From Phycisphaerae bacterium (GTDB taxonomy: Bacteria; Planctomycetota; Phycisphaerae; UBA1845; PWPN01): a DNA stretch of 64,000 bases. The stretch lies in contig JAGNEZ010000002.1 of assembly GCA_018003015.1 (NCBI GenBank), positions 186,001 through 250,000 on the forward strand, read 5' to 3'. Shown here one piece after another: positions 9,404 to 18,262 of this stretch. The notes under the pieces were generated by a model. The model saw only the letters and a program-made list of their open reading frames with translations. It was not told the DNA's origin and did no database searches. Positions within the stretch are counted from its first letter, which is position 1; each line of letters starts with the position of its first letter. The position numbers and the translations under genes are program-made.

Positions 9404-10153
9404 TCAAGCCAACCGGCGCCGGCGGGGCCGTCGCAGGCTTGCGCTGGCGAGGGCCAGCATGACCAGGCTGATCGGCTCGGGAACAGCGGTGACGGCGGCG
9501 GTGAACTCGACGCCCCAGTCCTTGATGGCTCCGGGGTATTCCACCTGGGCAATATTGCCGACCAGGTATCCCGGTCCCGGGCCGGGGGTGCTGTCGTTTC
9601 CGGAGGTGTTGACGCGGCTGCGGAAACTGGACACCTCGCCCTCGATTCCGTCCTCGGAGAAGACCAGCCAGTAGGTAGCGTCCTTGTCCAGGGTGATGCC
9701 GGCGAAGCTGAAGGTGAAGGACTCGCCGGGTGCGATCGGGTCGACGCCGTCATTGAATATGACCGAGGTGGTTGACGAGCCGAGGTAGCCGGAGAAGGAC
9801 AGGATTCCGTCGCGGGTCGTGTAGACATCCACGAAGACGGGGGCGGCCACGGTGCTGAGTTGCCCGTTGCCGGTGCCGAGTATGGGCGTCTGGGTGGTGT
9901 CGTTTGCGGGGCGCGTGAAGGTCAGGGCGTCCAGGGTGAGGGACGGGAATGTGTCGAGGGCGCCGAGTGGACTGACGCTGTTCGGGAACTCACCCGCCGT
10001 CGCCCGGAACGCGAACGCGGAGTAGTTGGCCCGGTCTCCCGCCGTGCCGGACCATGGATTGGTGATGGTTGCGGCGTCCGCTGCGGCAGAGAGGCCGAGG
10101 GCCAACAGGCAACCGGCGACGGCCAGGGTCGCCACGCGTTTGTTTTTGACCAT
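9404..10153 (-). CDS. PEP-CTERM sorting-signal protein with unknown beta-rich ectodomain
   Basis: A 249-residue exported protein. It has a signal peptide ending near AADAA (residue 28), then a roughly 195-residue ectodomain starting TITNPWSGTAGD. The end is a classical PEP-CTERM signal: VPEP at 224-227, a hydrophobic segment and an Arg cluster. In known systems PEP-CTERM proteins are cut and anchored by an exosortase together with exopolysaccharide synthesis. No exosortase is in this window, but an XrtA-type deacetylase lies at 44.3 kb. The ectodomain is very similar to the N-terminal domain of the next gene upstream, a clear paralogue. The ATG at 10153 follows GGGAGGA. Confidence 0.85.
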   Translation of the reverse strand: MVKNKRVATLAVAGCLLALGLSAAADAATITNPWSGTAGDRANYSAFAFRATAGEFPNSVSPLGALDTFPSLTLDALTFTRPANDTTQTPILGTGNGQLSTVAAPVFVDVYTTRDGILSFSGYLGSSTTSVIFNDGVDPIAPGESFTFSFAGITLDKDATYWLVFSEDGIEGEVSSFRSRVNTSGNDSTPGPGPGYLVGNIAQVEYPGAIKDWGVEFTAAVTAVPEPISLVMLALASASLRRPRRRRLA

Positions 10154-10212
10154 GGTGTTTCCTCCCAACTCCTTTGGTTGAGGTATGACACGCGAGCCGG
10201 CGTGTGCGGGCT

Positions 10213-10229
10213 GGCGCGACGTTCGCGCC
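10213..10229 (-). promoter_or_regulatory. perfect palindrome upstream of the PEP-CTERM gene
   Basis: GGCGCGA and TCGCGCC flank CGT, a perfect 7-bp inverted repeat about 60 nt upstream of the start at 10153. A one-mismatch copy precedes the paralogous gene at 14290, and a shortened copy precedes the sialidase gene. It could be an operator or an mRNA leader hairpin. Confidence 0.5.
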
Positions 10230-10330
10230 ATGCATGGTCTGCTCACCGCCACGGGTTCCACGGTTTTGCCGGTACGCGAGCAGTCCGAGTCGCCGTGGCG
10301 TCCTGCTGAGATCCGTCGCCCGTCGAGCTG

Positions 10331-13300
10331 TCAGGGCAGCGACAGGCAGTCGGGATTGGCCTCCACGTAGGGTCCCGAGGCGCACCTGACGAAGTCCTCC
10401 ACATCCTGTGATGTGATGGCCAGGTCGCTGTCGGTGTCGAAGCAGGCGCACTCGGCTCGGGGCCATTGTCCGGAAACGGTCCCGAAGCACAACTGGAGCA
10501 TGCTGAAGTCCACCTGGTCGACGTCTCCGTCCTGGTCTCCGTCCACGATCGGGGTTCCGCATCGGGTGAAGGTGCCGATCATGGTCGCGTACTCGTTGGC
10601 GATCCAGTCCGCCGAACGCGCGACGTTGGCCAGGCGGATTTCGTCCATCAGTCCGTTGAACCAGTTGCCGGATGTATCCCACACCCCGCCTCCGCCGATC
10701 TTGACGGTGTAGCTGGAGGCGCCGTAGTAGCCGGGCTTATTGGCGATTTCGTCCACGGGGGCATCGCCGCCGGTGGCCACCAGGACGCCGTCGATGAACA
10801 GCTGGGGCCCAGGCACCGCCGGGTATGCTCCTGGGACTCCCGGATTGCCGACCAGGTGCAGGTAGTGCCACTCGTTGAGGGCGGGCGTGTAGGGGGCTAC
10901 CACGCTTCCGGCGGCCAGGGTGTAGCCGGTGAGGTCGAAGGGGGAGGCTGTCCCGGTGATGAAGCCGAACTCGATGGCGTCGTTTTGCCCGAACAATCCC
11001 ATCCGGGTTCCGAGGGTTTTCGGGTGGATCCACCCGCTGAGGGTGAACTCATGCAGGTTGCTGAGGAAGGGGCTGCCGAGGTCGATGAACGCGCTGGTGC
11101 CATCGAACCTGCGGCCCAAGCCGATCGCGCCGACCGGGTCGACCTCGTCGGGCACGCTGGTGGTGTTCGTATTCATGCCGTTGCGGCCATGGGCTGTCGA
11201 GTCGGTGATGGCGACCGGGTCGGCGAAATGATAGACGCCCAGGTAGGAGGACGACCACGTGCTGCGGGCCATCTGGGCAGCGGCGGCGTCCGGGTAATTC
11301 CAGTACATCCAGATGTAGTCGCCGACGGAGGAGACCTGGGGGGCTCGCACCCAGATGAGCGAGGTTCCGGTCGGATCCCACTTCTCGATCTCGAATGCCA
11401 GGGCGGTGGTCACGGCGGCATCGGAGAACCGGATATCTGCTCCGGTCGCGGCGAAGCCGGCGTAGTCATTCGTGGCGGATGCGGTGAGCGTGACCAGCAC
11501 GGGGAAATCCTGGAGGGGCGTGCTGCCCCGGAAGCCGCCGAAGCCGATCCTGCGCTTATTCTGCCAATTGCTGATGGCGTCCTCGGCCGCGTCGGCGATC
11601 GTGACGGTTGCGTCGGGTGTTCCGGCGATGGCGTAAGCCACGCGATCGGTGAGCGTCAGGACGACGGTCTCGGACCCCTCCAAGGGCAGCCAGTCATGGA
11701 TCACGTTCACCGCGAGTGTTGCCTCGCTCTGGCCGGCGGCCAGTGTCAGTGTGCCGGGCAGGGCGGTGTAATCACCGCCGGCGGTTGCTGTTCCGCTCAC
11801 CTTATACTCGATGGTCAGCGGCAGGTTCATGCTGCCTCCCGAGCGAGTGATCAGGAACTCGCCGTGGGTGGCGGGCTCGGCCGCGTTCGATTGGCTGGCC
11901 GCGATCTGGACCTGGGCCGCGCTGCCCCCGTAGAGAATGAAGTCGTCCACCATGGTGGCGTACTGGTTCGCGATCCAATCGGCGGACCGGGCGGCCGCCA
12001 GGATCTGCACCTCGTCCACGACACCGGTGAAGTACTGGGCGGCGGCGGCGTGGCGCCCGAACTTGAGCGAGCTGGTTTCGGCGATCGGCGGGCCGGACGG
12101 TCCCTCGTTGAGACTGACCAGCACACCGTCACGATAGCTCTTGAGGGTCTCGCCGTCGTAGGTTCCCACCAGGTAGTACCAGGTCTCAGCCTCAAGCGGT
12201 TCGAGACTGGAGGAGTACCAGGCGGCCCCTTGCACGCCGCCTTGGCAGTTGAGGGCGAAGGCGCCCTGGAACGCGGCCTGGGCGTGGTTCCAGTTGATCT
12301 GGTAGTTGCTTTCGCGATGCACGAGGCCGCTGGCCTGGAGGGAAATGGGTGCGGCCGGGCTGCGGGCCCAGGCGGTCACCGTAAAGCCCGTGCTGCTGAT
12401 GCCGTCGCCGAGGTTCTCTCTATTGCCCGTGTCCAGGTAGTTCTGCTGGCTGGCCGCGAAGCTCACCCCTTTTCCGATCCGGGCGAGTACGGGATCGGGC
12501 AAGTCGGGGGTGGCCAACGCGCTCATCGGGCTGGCGTCGTTGCCGCGCAGGGTGGAGTCCAGATAGCGGCCGTCGTTGCCGGGCCCGTTCAGGTGCCAGA
12601 CACCGATGTAGTCGCCGGACCACAAGAGGTTAAGGCATTGGGCGGCGATGGCTGTCGGGTTGTTCCAGACCAAGGTCATCGAATCGGAGCCGCTGGCGAT
12701 GAGCGGTACGCGCACCCAGATGAACGATGCCCCGGCCGGATCCCAGCTCTCGATCTCGAAGGGGAGGCTCAGATCCCCGAACTTGAAACGGATGTCCGCA
12801 CCGTTGGCCGCGAAGCCCGCGTAGTTGCCCACGCGATCGGGTGTCAGCACCACGAGGAGGGGGAAGTCGGTCAAGGCTTCGCTCCCGGTATAGCCCCCGA
12901 AGACCAGGGGGAGTGATTGCGTCCAGTGATTCCAGGAACCGTCGTCGGCGATGGTGACGGTGGCCGAGCTCTGCGGCCCGACCGCGTACTGGGCGATCGG
13001 GGCATTGCTGGGAGTGATGGTCAGGATGACGGTTTCTGTTCCCTCAGTGGTGCCGTCCTCGAAAGGGGTTACCGGGATGGTCACACTGGCTTCGCCGGCG
13101 GGAATGACCAAGATTCCGTTGAGGTAGGCGTAGTCGGCCGCGTTCGTGGCTCCGCCGGACATGGCGTAGGCGATGGTCAGCGCAAACAGCGTTGGGCCCG
13201 TGCGAGTCACGACGAAAGACCCGGGGTCACCTGCCACCTCGCCGGCCGCTGCGTCTGGCGCCTGCACGGTCACGGTGGCGGGTGTGTCGTCGCTGGTCAG

Positions 13301-14290
13301 TTCGATGGTGGCGGTGTCGGGCGTGCCGACCAGGTATGATCTTGGCGTCAGGGTCGCGGTGATTGTCTCCGTATCCTCGACCTCGCTGTCGTCGATCGGA
13401 GTGATGGTGAAGCTCGCCTGGGCCTGGTTTGCAGGGATGGTGACGGAGCCGGAGGGGTTCAGGTAATCGACGCCCGCGATGGCGGTGCCGCTGAGGAGAT
13501 AAGACACCTCCAGATCTCCGGAGGGCCCGCCGGTGCGGGTCACCGTGAAGGAGCCGGGGGTTGCCGGTTCGCCGGCGGGTGTGCCGGCCGTGATCGTGAC
13601 CGTGGCTGAGTCGCCCGGGTTGGGATTCACGACGGCGATGAATTCGACGCCCCAGTCCTGCAGGGCTCCCGGGTATTCCACTTGGGCAGTATTTCCAACC
13701 AGATATCCTCTTCCCGGTCCGGCCGCGCCGTCGCTGCCGGACGTGTTGACCCGGGTGCGGAAACTGGAGACCTCACCCTCCATCGCGTCCTCGGAGAAGA
13801 CCAGCCAGTATGTCGTGTCCTTATCGATGAGAAGGCCTGAGAAGTAGAAGGTGAACGACTCGCCTGGCGAGATCGGGTCGATACCGTCGTTGAAGATGAC
13901 TGAATTGGTGGAGGATCCGAGGTAGCCGGAGTAGGACAGGATCCCGTCGCGGCTTGTGTAGACGTCCAGGAAGACCGGTGCGGTCACGCTGCTCAGTTGT
14001 CCGTTGGCAATCCCCAGGATGGGGGTCTGGGTTGTATCGTTTGCGGGACGCGTGAAGGTCAGCGAATCGAGCCCAACCACCTGAACTTCGTTCAGCGCCC
14101 CGAGCGGATCGATGCTGTTCGGATAATTGCCTGCCGTGACGCGGAACGCGAACGCGGAGTAGTTGGCCCGGTCTCCGGCCGTACCGGACCATGGATTGGT
14201 GATGGTTGCGGCGTCTGCCGGAGCGGACGCCCCGACGGCCAGCAGGCAGCCCACGAGGGTTACGGCCGCCAAACGCATGCTCATGCTCAT
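10331..14290 (-). CDS. large secreted multidomain protein (Calx-beta, DUF2341, LamG, dockerin-like)
   Basis: A 1319-residue exported, adhesin-like protein. Order by eye: signal peptide (1-28), a domain shared with the PEP-CTERM neighbour (about 29-225), two Calx-beta domains (225-447), DUF2341 (448-557), LamG (558-780), a third Calx-beta (791-900), a second DUF2341 (906-1010), a second LamG (1015-1243), and two dockerin-like calcium repeats with paired Cys (1243-1319). LamG and DUF2341 folds usually bind glycans, and Calx-beta units act as calcium-stabilised spacers. The ATG at 14290 is preceded by a GAGGAGGCGGGAGA stretch; an in-frame ATG at 14284 is an alternative. It lies 75 nt downstream of a GntR gene on the same strand. 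No catalytic site was recognised. Confidence 0.85.
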   Translation of the reverse strand: MSMSMRLAAVTLVGCLLAVGASAPADAATITNPWSGTAGDRANYSAFAFRVTAGNYPNSIDPLGALNEVQVVGLDSLTFTRPANDTTQTPILGIANGQLSSVTAPVFLDVYTSRDGILSYSGYLGSSTNSVIFNDGIDPISPGESFTFYFSGLLIDKDTTYWLVFSEDAMEGEVSSFRTRVNTSGSDGAAGPGRGYLVGNTAQVEYPGALQDWGVEFIAVVNPNPGDSATVTITAGTPAGEPATPGSFTVTRTGGPSGDLEVSYLLSGTAIAGVDYLNPSGSVTIPANQAQASFTITPIDDSEVEDTETITATLTPRSYLVGTPDTATIELTSDDTPATVTVQAPDAAAGEVAGDPGSFVVTRTGPTLFALTIAYAMSGGATNAADYAYLNGILVIPAGEASVTIPVTPFEDGTTEGTETVILTITPSNAPIAQYAVGPQSSATVTIADDGSWNHWTQSLPLVFGGYTGSEALTDFPLLVVLTPDRVGNYAGFAANGADIRFKFGDLSLPFEIESWDPAGASFIWVRVPLIASGSDSMTLVWNNPTAIAAQCLNLLWSGDYIGVWHLNGPGNDGRYLDSTLRGNDASPMSALATPDLPDPVLARIGKGVSFAASQQNYLDTGNRENLGDGISSTGFTVTAWARSPAAPISLQASGLVHRESNYQINWNHAQAAFQGAFALNCQGGVQGAAWYSSSLEPLEAETWYYLVGTYDGETLKSYRDGVLVSLNEGPSGPPIAETSSLKFGRHAAAAQYFTGVVDEVQILAAARSADWIANQYATMVDDFILYGGSAAQVQIAASQSNAAEPATHGEFLITRSGGSMNLPLTIEYKVSGTATAGGDYTALPGTLTLAAGQSEATLAVNVIHDWLPLEGSETVVLTLTDRVAYAIAGTPDATVTIADAAEDAISNWQNKRRIGFGGFRGSTPLQDFPVLVTLTASATNDYAGFAATGADIRFSDAAVTTALAFEIEKWDPTGTSLIWVRAPQVSSVGDYIWMYWNYPDAAAAQMARSTWSSSYLGVYHFADPVAITDSTAHGRNGMNTNTTSVPDEVDPVGAIGLGRRFDGTSAFIDLGSPFLSNLHEFTLSGWIHPKTLGTRMGLFGQNDAIEFGFITGTASPFDLTGYTLAAGSVVAPYTPALNEWHYLHLVGNPGVPGAYPAVPGPQLFIDGVLVATGGDAPVDEIANKPGYYGASSYTVKIGGGGVWDTSGNWFNGLMDEIRLANVARSADWIANEYATMIGTFTRCGTPIVDGDQDGDVDQVDFSMLQLCFGTVSGQWPRAECACFDTDSDLAITSQDVEDFVRCASGPYVEANPDCLSLP

Positions 14291-14334
14291 GACACTTTCT
14301 CCCGCCTCCTCGGCCAAGACGAGACATGTGAGTT

Positions 14335-14351
14335 GGGGCGACGTTCGCGCC
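14335..14351 (-). promoter_or_regulatory. one-mismatch copy of the shared upstream palindrome
   Basis: GGGGCGA, CGT and TCGCGCC match the perfect palindrome at 10213-10229 with one substitution. It lies 45 nt upstream of the start at 14290, between that gene and the gntR stop codon. Confidence 0.45.
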
Positions 14352-14365
14352 GCCCATCATTTCGG

Positions 14366-15058
14366 TTAGGGCGTCTGCCCTTGCAGCGACTCCAGCACGA
14401 AGCTTCGTCCGAAGGCCACGTGTCGGCGCATCATCTGCTCCGCTTGTTCTTCGTCACCTGAACGCAGGGTACGGACGATGCGTGCGTGGTCGCGCCAGGT
14501 TATTGCCGCGGCCCGCAGGCTGAGCATCTGCGGGTTTTGGCGCTGCACCGCGAAGGCCATGGCGAGCAGGCGGAGGTTTCCGACGATGGCCGTCAGCCAC
14601 CGATTGCGTGATGCCAGCAGAAGCAGGGCGTGGAATCGCTCCTCATTGTCGTTCCATCGGAGCATCTCGTCGGGTGTGGCGCTCGTGCGTCCCTCGTCGC
14701 GGATGTGCCGGGCGATACGCCGCCAGTCCGCGCAAATGGCCTCCATCTCGAGGAGTTCCGCGTCGGTGATGTGGCGAGCTGCCCGGCGAGCCGCGAAGGG
14801 TTCGAGGTGCTCGCGCAGGTCGTAGAGTTGGAGCAGCTCCTGGAAGTCGATCTGGTGCACGTAGGCCCCGGCGCCCGGCACAAACTCGAAGACCCCTTCA
14901 CTCACTAGACGGTTGATCGCCTCTCGAAGCGGCGTCTGGCTGACACGCAGCTCCTTTGCGATGACCCGGTTGACGAGACGCTGGCCCGCCTGAAGCTCGC
15001 CGCGGACGAGCTTCTGCCTAAGGCCGTGGTATGCGCGATCTGCGAGGGTTGGTTCCAT
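14366..15058 (-). CDS. GntR-family transcriptional regulator (FadR/FCD subfamily)
   Basis: A 230-residue DNA-binding regulator. An N-terminal winged helix (residues about 8-70, with LRVSQTPLREAINRL as recognition region) joins an all-helical FCD ligand domain. FCD metal ligands are plausible at D/H positions such as WNDNEERFH and ITWRDHARI. FCD regulators usually bind organic acids or sugar acids and repress nearby catabolic genes. The ATG at 15058 sits only about 16 nt after a good -10 box, so the message is leaderless or nearly so. The start agrees with the family's usual spacing to the helix-turn-helix. Likely targets are itself and the genes just downstream. Confidence 0.88.
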   Translation of the reverse strand: MEPTLADRAYHGLRQKLVRGELQAGQRLVNRVIAKELRVSQTPLREAINRLVSEGVFEFVPGAGAYVHQIDFQELLQLYDLREHLEPFAARRAARHITDAELLEMEAICADWRRIARHIRDEGRTSATPDEMLRWNDNEERFHALLLLASRNRWLTAIVGNLRLLAMAFAVQRQNPQMLSLRAAAITWRDHARIVRTLRSGDEEQAEQMMRRHVAFGRSFVLESLQGQTP

Positions 15059-15082
15059 GATGTATCATGCTATATCATATCA
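15058..15082. promoter_or_regulatory. AT-rich imperfect palindrome, probable GntR operator
   Basis: This 25-bp imperfect inverted repeat has TGAT at one end and ATCA at the other, plus an inner perfect TGAT-GT-ATCA at 15058-15067. It covers the -10 box, the predicted transcription start and the first base of the gntR start codon. It stands out from the GC-rich surroundings. Its placement fits autorepression. Confidence 0.5.
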
Positions 15083-15101
15083 CTCACCCACCCCAGGTCA
15101 A
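15074..15101 (-). promoter_or_regulatory. sigma70-like promoter of gntR with extended -10
   Basis: On the minus strand TTGACC (15101-15096) and TATGAT (15079-15074) are 16 nt apart, and TG precedes the -10 box by one base, an extended -10. The expected transcription start is about 15067, only 8-10 nt before the start codon. Confidence 0.6.
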
Positions 15102-16094
15102 GGTCATCCGTTCGATTCCAGCGCTGTGTTTGCATCTTATGGGACCGATCGCATGTTATCGGACCCATCGGGTGTTCTTGGCCTGATCGCCGGTTCGCAG
15201 GCCCATTCTCCTGTTTCCCCTCGATGTCTGGTGATTCGCTGGAGGCCAGGTTCTTTTCTCGCGGTCGCCGGAGGGGCTTCCGGCGTGGCATGGGAGCGGG
15301 GGTGCTTTGGGGGGAGCCGTGGTCGAAGGCGTGGCCAGCCATATCGAAGATGAAGGTGTGGAATCTCTCGGCGAGTGGTTCGCATCCCGGGTTTGGGTGA
15401 CTTGGCGTGGCGTCCTCCAACACTTGCCGGCTGGTCGGATTTGGGGCCGGTGGGGGCCGCAAGGATTGCGGCGCGGGTCGATCCGTGAGATGTCATGGGT
15501 AGCGTTTGCGATGTCCTGGGGCCTGACGGCCAGACTGGGGTCGGGGTACATGCCCTCGGTGTTGCCACGTTGCCCGGTGTTGTCGCAGGGGCAGGGTGAT
15601 GGTCGGGGCAATCGCCGTGCCGGAGGTGTTCGTCCTGGTCGGCGTTGTTCACCCTTGTCTCGCCGGGGTGGTGGGGATCGCGGTCGATCGCCTCAGCTCC
15701 TGCGGCCGGGAGCGTGGTTCGACTGTGGTTTCGTGCCCGGGACGGCCGAGCTCGGGACGTGGGATTTCGCCGCTGTGATCGGGGCGGCTTGGGTGAGCTT
15801 GCTGCGTGTCGCAGTGCGCCGGTCCTGAACGCTTGACCGGTAGGTAGGCTGTGATAGGTTAGGGGCCCTGCTTACCTTCGATGAACTTGGATTCAGGAGA
15901 ATCGGCGGGGCAGGTGGTCGTTGCTCACGGAGGCCCGGCGGTCCGCGAGGGCTGGCCGAAGGCTGGTGGTTGGCGTTTTGTTTGGCGGATGAGGCGAGGG
16001 CGGTGCGCTACCGGGGCCATATCGGGTGGCTGTGGGTCGCGAGGGTGCGGTAGCGTGGCGTTTCCTGTCGAGGCGAGAACGAGGAGTGGCTTCT
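15102..16094. other. intergenic region, no gene seen
   Basis: Nearly 1 kb between the divergent gntR and tolC-like genes. The frames seen are Gly/Arg/Trp-rich and overlap each other, with no family resemblance or ribosome site. A weak TTGACC with a TAGGTT 16 nt on, near 15833-15860, could be a promoter for the downstream gene, but the -10 is poor. Confidence 0.45.
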
Positions 16095-17972
16095 ATGAAG
16101 CATGGTGTTGAGGAAGGTGGTTGTGGAGTCTTGATGCTCGCGGCGAAGTATCTCGGAGCAGCCTGCAGTGTGGCGATGGCAGTGTGCTGTTTTGGCTGTT
16201 CACAAGTGGACCCGAAACCTGATTATGCGCGGGCTCGCGATCTGATCAAGGCCAGTGCCGGCCAGGACGTGGTCTACTCGCCTGCGGAGCCTGGGCTGAC
16301 CGAGGACGAGATTCAGGCCTTCCTGGCGGAGGGGCTGGCGCAGGAGGAAGCGGTTCGCATTGCGTTGCTCAACAACCGGGAGCTGCAGGCGGCGTTCTAT
16401 GACATTGGAGTGGCGCGGGCCGATTGGGTTCAGTCGGGTCTGCTGGCGAACCCGACGATCAGCACGGCGCTGCGTTTTCCAAGTGGTGGCGGTTCGACGG
16501 ACATCCTGGGTGCTTTCTCTCAGAACATCGCTGACCTCTGGCAGATTCCGATCCGCAAGAAGGTGGCGGAGGGGCTGGTCGAGCAAGCCGTTTTGCGCGT
16601 GGCCGGAGTGGGCAGCAGCGTAGCCGGCAACGTCCGGCGGGCGTATCAGGATGCGGTGACGGCGGAGGACAGCGCCGACCTGGCGAGCCGGAACGCCCAG
16701 CAGGCGAGCGCATCGGTGGCCGTGGTCCGCGGGCGGCGAAGCCCGGCCGCGTCGCCCTTGGATGTGGACATGGTGCGTGGCGACGCGATGCAGGCGGAGC
16801 TGGCCGCCCAGGAAGCGAAGGCCGAGGTGGCGGTGAGGCGTCACCAGTTGGCTAAGTTGCTCAGTTTAGCGTCGTTGCCGGATCACGTGCGGCTGACGGA
16901 TCGGCTGCGTGATGCGGGTTCGGTGCCGCTTCCTGCCGACAAAGCCATCGCAGTGGCCCGTGTGAAACGGGTGGATCTCCAGGCGGCCTCGAAGGCCGAG
17001 GTGGCGACTCAGGCCCAGATCAAATCCGAGTATACCAAGATGATTCCGGCGTTTAATCTGGGCATGGACATGGAGCGTGAACCGCAGATCGAGGAGACCA
17101 GCAAGAGTCGGCTGGCGACGATTCGGGATGCGGTGAGGACCAATGTGCGTTCGCGGGCACTCAGCGGCATAACCGGGGGTGCGGGTGCCGCGTTGCCGCT
17201 GGGTGGTCTGACCGCGGCCGCCGAACCCGAGGAGGAGGCGGCCCTGGGGCCACTTCTGGCGGTCACGCTGCCGATTTTTGACCAGAACCTGGCCCAGGTT
17301 TCCAAGGCCAAGCTGCTTCATGAGCAGGCGGTGAAGCAGCGTGAGCTGCTCGAGACCAACGTGGGCCATGACATTGCGATGCAGCACGACCGGGCCGAGC
17401 TGGCCTCGCGGAATCTCACGTTTTACCGGGACAAGCTCGTTCCGCAGGCGGAGCTGAATCTCAAGGGTGCGGAAGCGGATTACCAGACGGGGAAGATCCC
17501 GGCGGTGACGTTGCTGGATGCTCAGCGGACCCTGTTCGATGTTCGTCATCAGCACCTGCAGGCCCGGGGCAATGCGACCACGGCGATTGCCGACCTGGAA
17601 CAGGCGGTCGGAGCTCCGCTGGCCGTGGCGGCGACCATGCCGGCGGCGGAACTGGCTGCCCCGACCGCTTCCGGCAAGACGACGCCTACGCTGAGTGTGC
17701 CGATTCCGAGCGCCCTGCCTGCGACCCCGGTCGGTCAGTCGTTGACTGGCGTGCCGGCCCTACCTGCGGGGCCGGTTTCTCCGGGCATGCCGGCCCTGAA
17801 GGCTCCCGCTTTGCCCGCGGTGCCGGCTCCTCCGGGCGGGTTGCCTGCCCTGAAGCCCCCGACCCTGCCCGTGGTGCCGGCCTCGCCGGGCCCGTCGCCC
17901 GTGCAAAAGGCCCAGGAACTAGAAGGCGCCGTTTTCAAGGTAATACCTCCTATAAATGCTCAGAAGAAGTAG
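16095..17972 (+). CDS. TolC-family outer membrane efflux lipoprotein with Pro/Ala-rich tail
   Basis: A 625-residue outer membrane factor of the TolC/OEP family, the channel partner of RND or ABC efflux pumps. After a lipoprotein-type signal (hydrophobic AACSVAMAVCCFGC), two long helical repeats follow: about 70-260 with NNRELQAAFYDIGVARADW, and about 380-530 with TGKIPAVTLLDAQRTLFD. The last 90 residues are a low-complexity Pro/Ala/Leu tail (repeated PALPAxP), unusual for the family. The ATG at 16095 has GAGGAG upstream; 16134 is an alternative that gives a shorter signal. No pump or adaptor gene is adjacent, so its partner is elsewhere. Confidence 0.85.
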   Translation: MKHGVEEGGCGVLMLAAKYLGAACSVAMAVCCFGCSQVDPKPDYARARDLIKASAGQDVVYSPAEPGLTEDEIQAFLAEGLAQEEAVRIALLNNRELQAAFYDIGVARADWVQSGLLANPTISTALRFPSGGGSTDILGAFSQNIADLWQIPIRKKVAEGLVEQAVLRVAGVGSSVAGNVRRAYQDAVTAEDSADLASRNAQQASASVAVVRGRRSPAASPLDVDMVRGDAMQAELAAQEAKAEVAVRRHQLAKLLSLASLPDHVRLTDRLRDAGSVPLPADKAIAVARVKRVDLQAASKAEVATQAQIKSEYTKMIPAFNLGMDMEREPQIEETSKSRLATIRDAVRTNVRSRALSGITGGAGAALPLGGLTAAAEPEEEAALGPLLAVTLPIFDQNLAQVSKAKLLHEQAVKQRELLETNVGHDIAMQHDRAELASRNLTFYRDKLVPQAELNLKGAEADYQTGKIPAVTLLDAQRTLFDVRHQHLQARGNATTAIADLEQAVGAPLAVAATMPAAELAAPTASGKTTPTLSVPIPSALPATPVGQSLTGVPALPAGPVSPGMPALKAPALPAVPAPPGGLPALKPPTLPVVPASPGPSPVQKAQELEGAVFKVIPPINAQKK

Positions 17973-18262
17973 GGTTTCACACCAGCCCGGCGGACAGGCG
18001 GTCGGATCGCTCCTGACGGAGGCTGAGGCGTCTGCCCGGTGGCTGCACCTTTCTTCAGCCCTGGCGGGCGAAAGGGAGATGGCAGGAGCCCTGGGTACTT
18101 CGTGGCGAGCGGGCCAGGGTGGCTTGGACCTTGCTTGTTCGACCCGGGCATGCAGCGTAAACTCCGGCCTAATCACTTGTTGGCCTTGCCGCGATGGCCG
18201 ATAGATGGGGAGGGGCTTGACCGGTGGGTTGAGCCCCGGGGTTTATCAGACGGAGTGAGAAC

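Noticed and set aside
10466-12916. 816-codon open frame antisense to the 1319-residue adhesin-like gene
   Set aside because: It is Gly/Val/Asp-rich, has no motif, and lies wholly opposite a gene with recognisable domains. Long antisense frames are expected at this GC content.
15107-15122. GTTCGATTCC resembling a tRNA T-loop
   Set aside because: The flanking bases do not form a T stem, and no acceptor or anticodon arm can be drawn.
15307-15828. 173-codon frame in the gntR-tolC gap
   Set aside because: Trp/Gly/Arg-rich, with no ribosome site and several overlapping alternatives in other frames.
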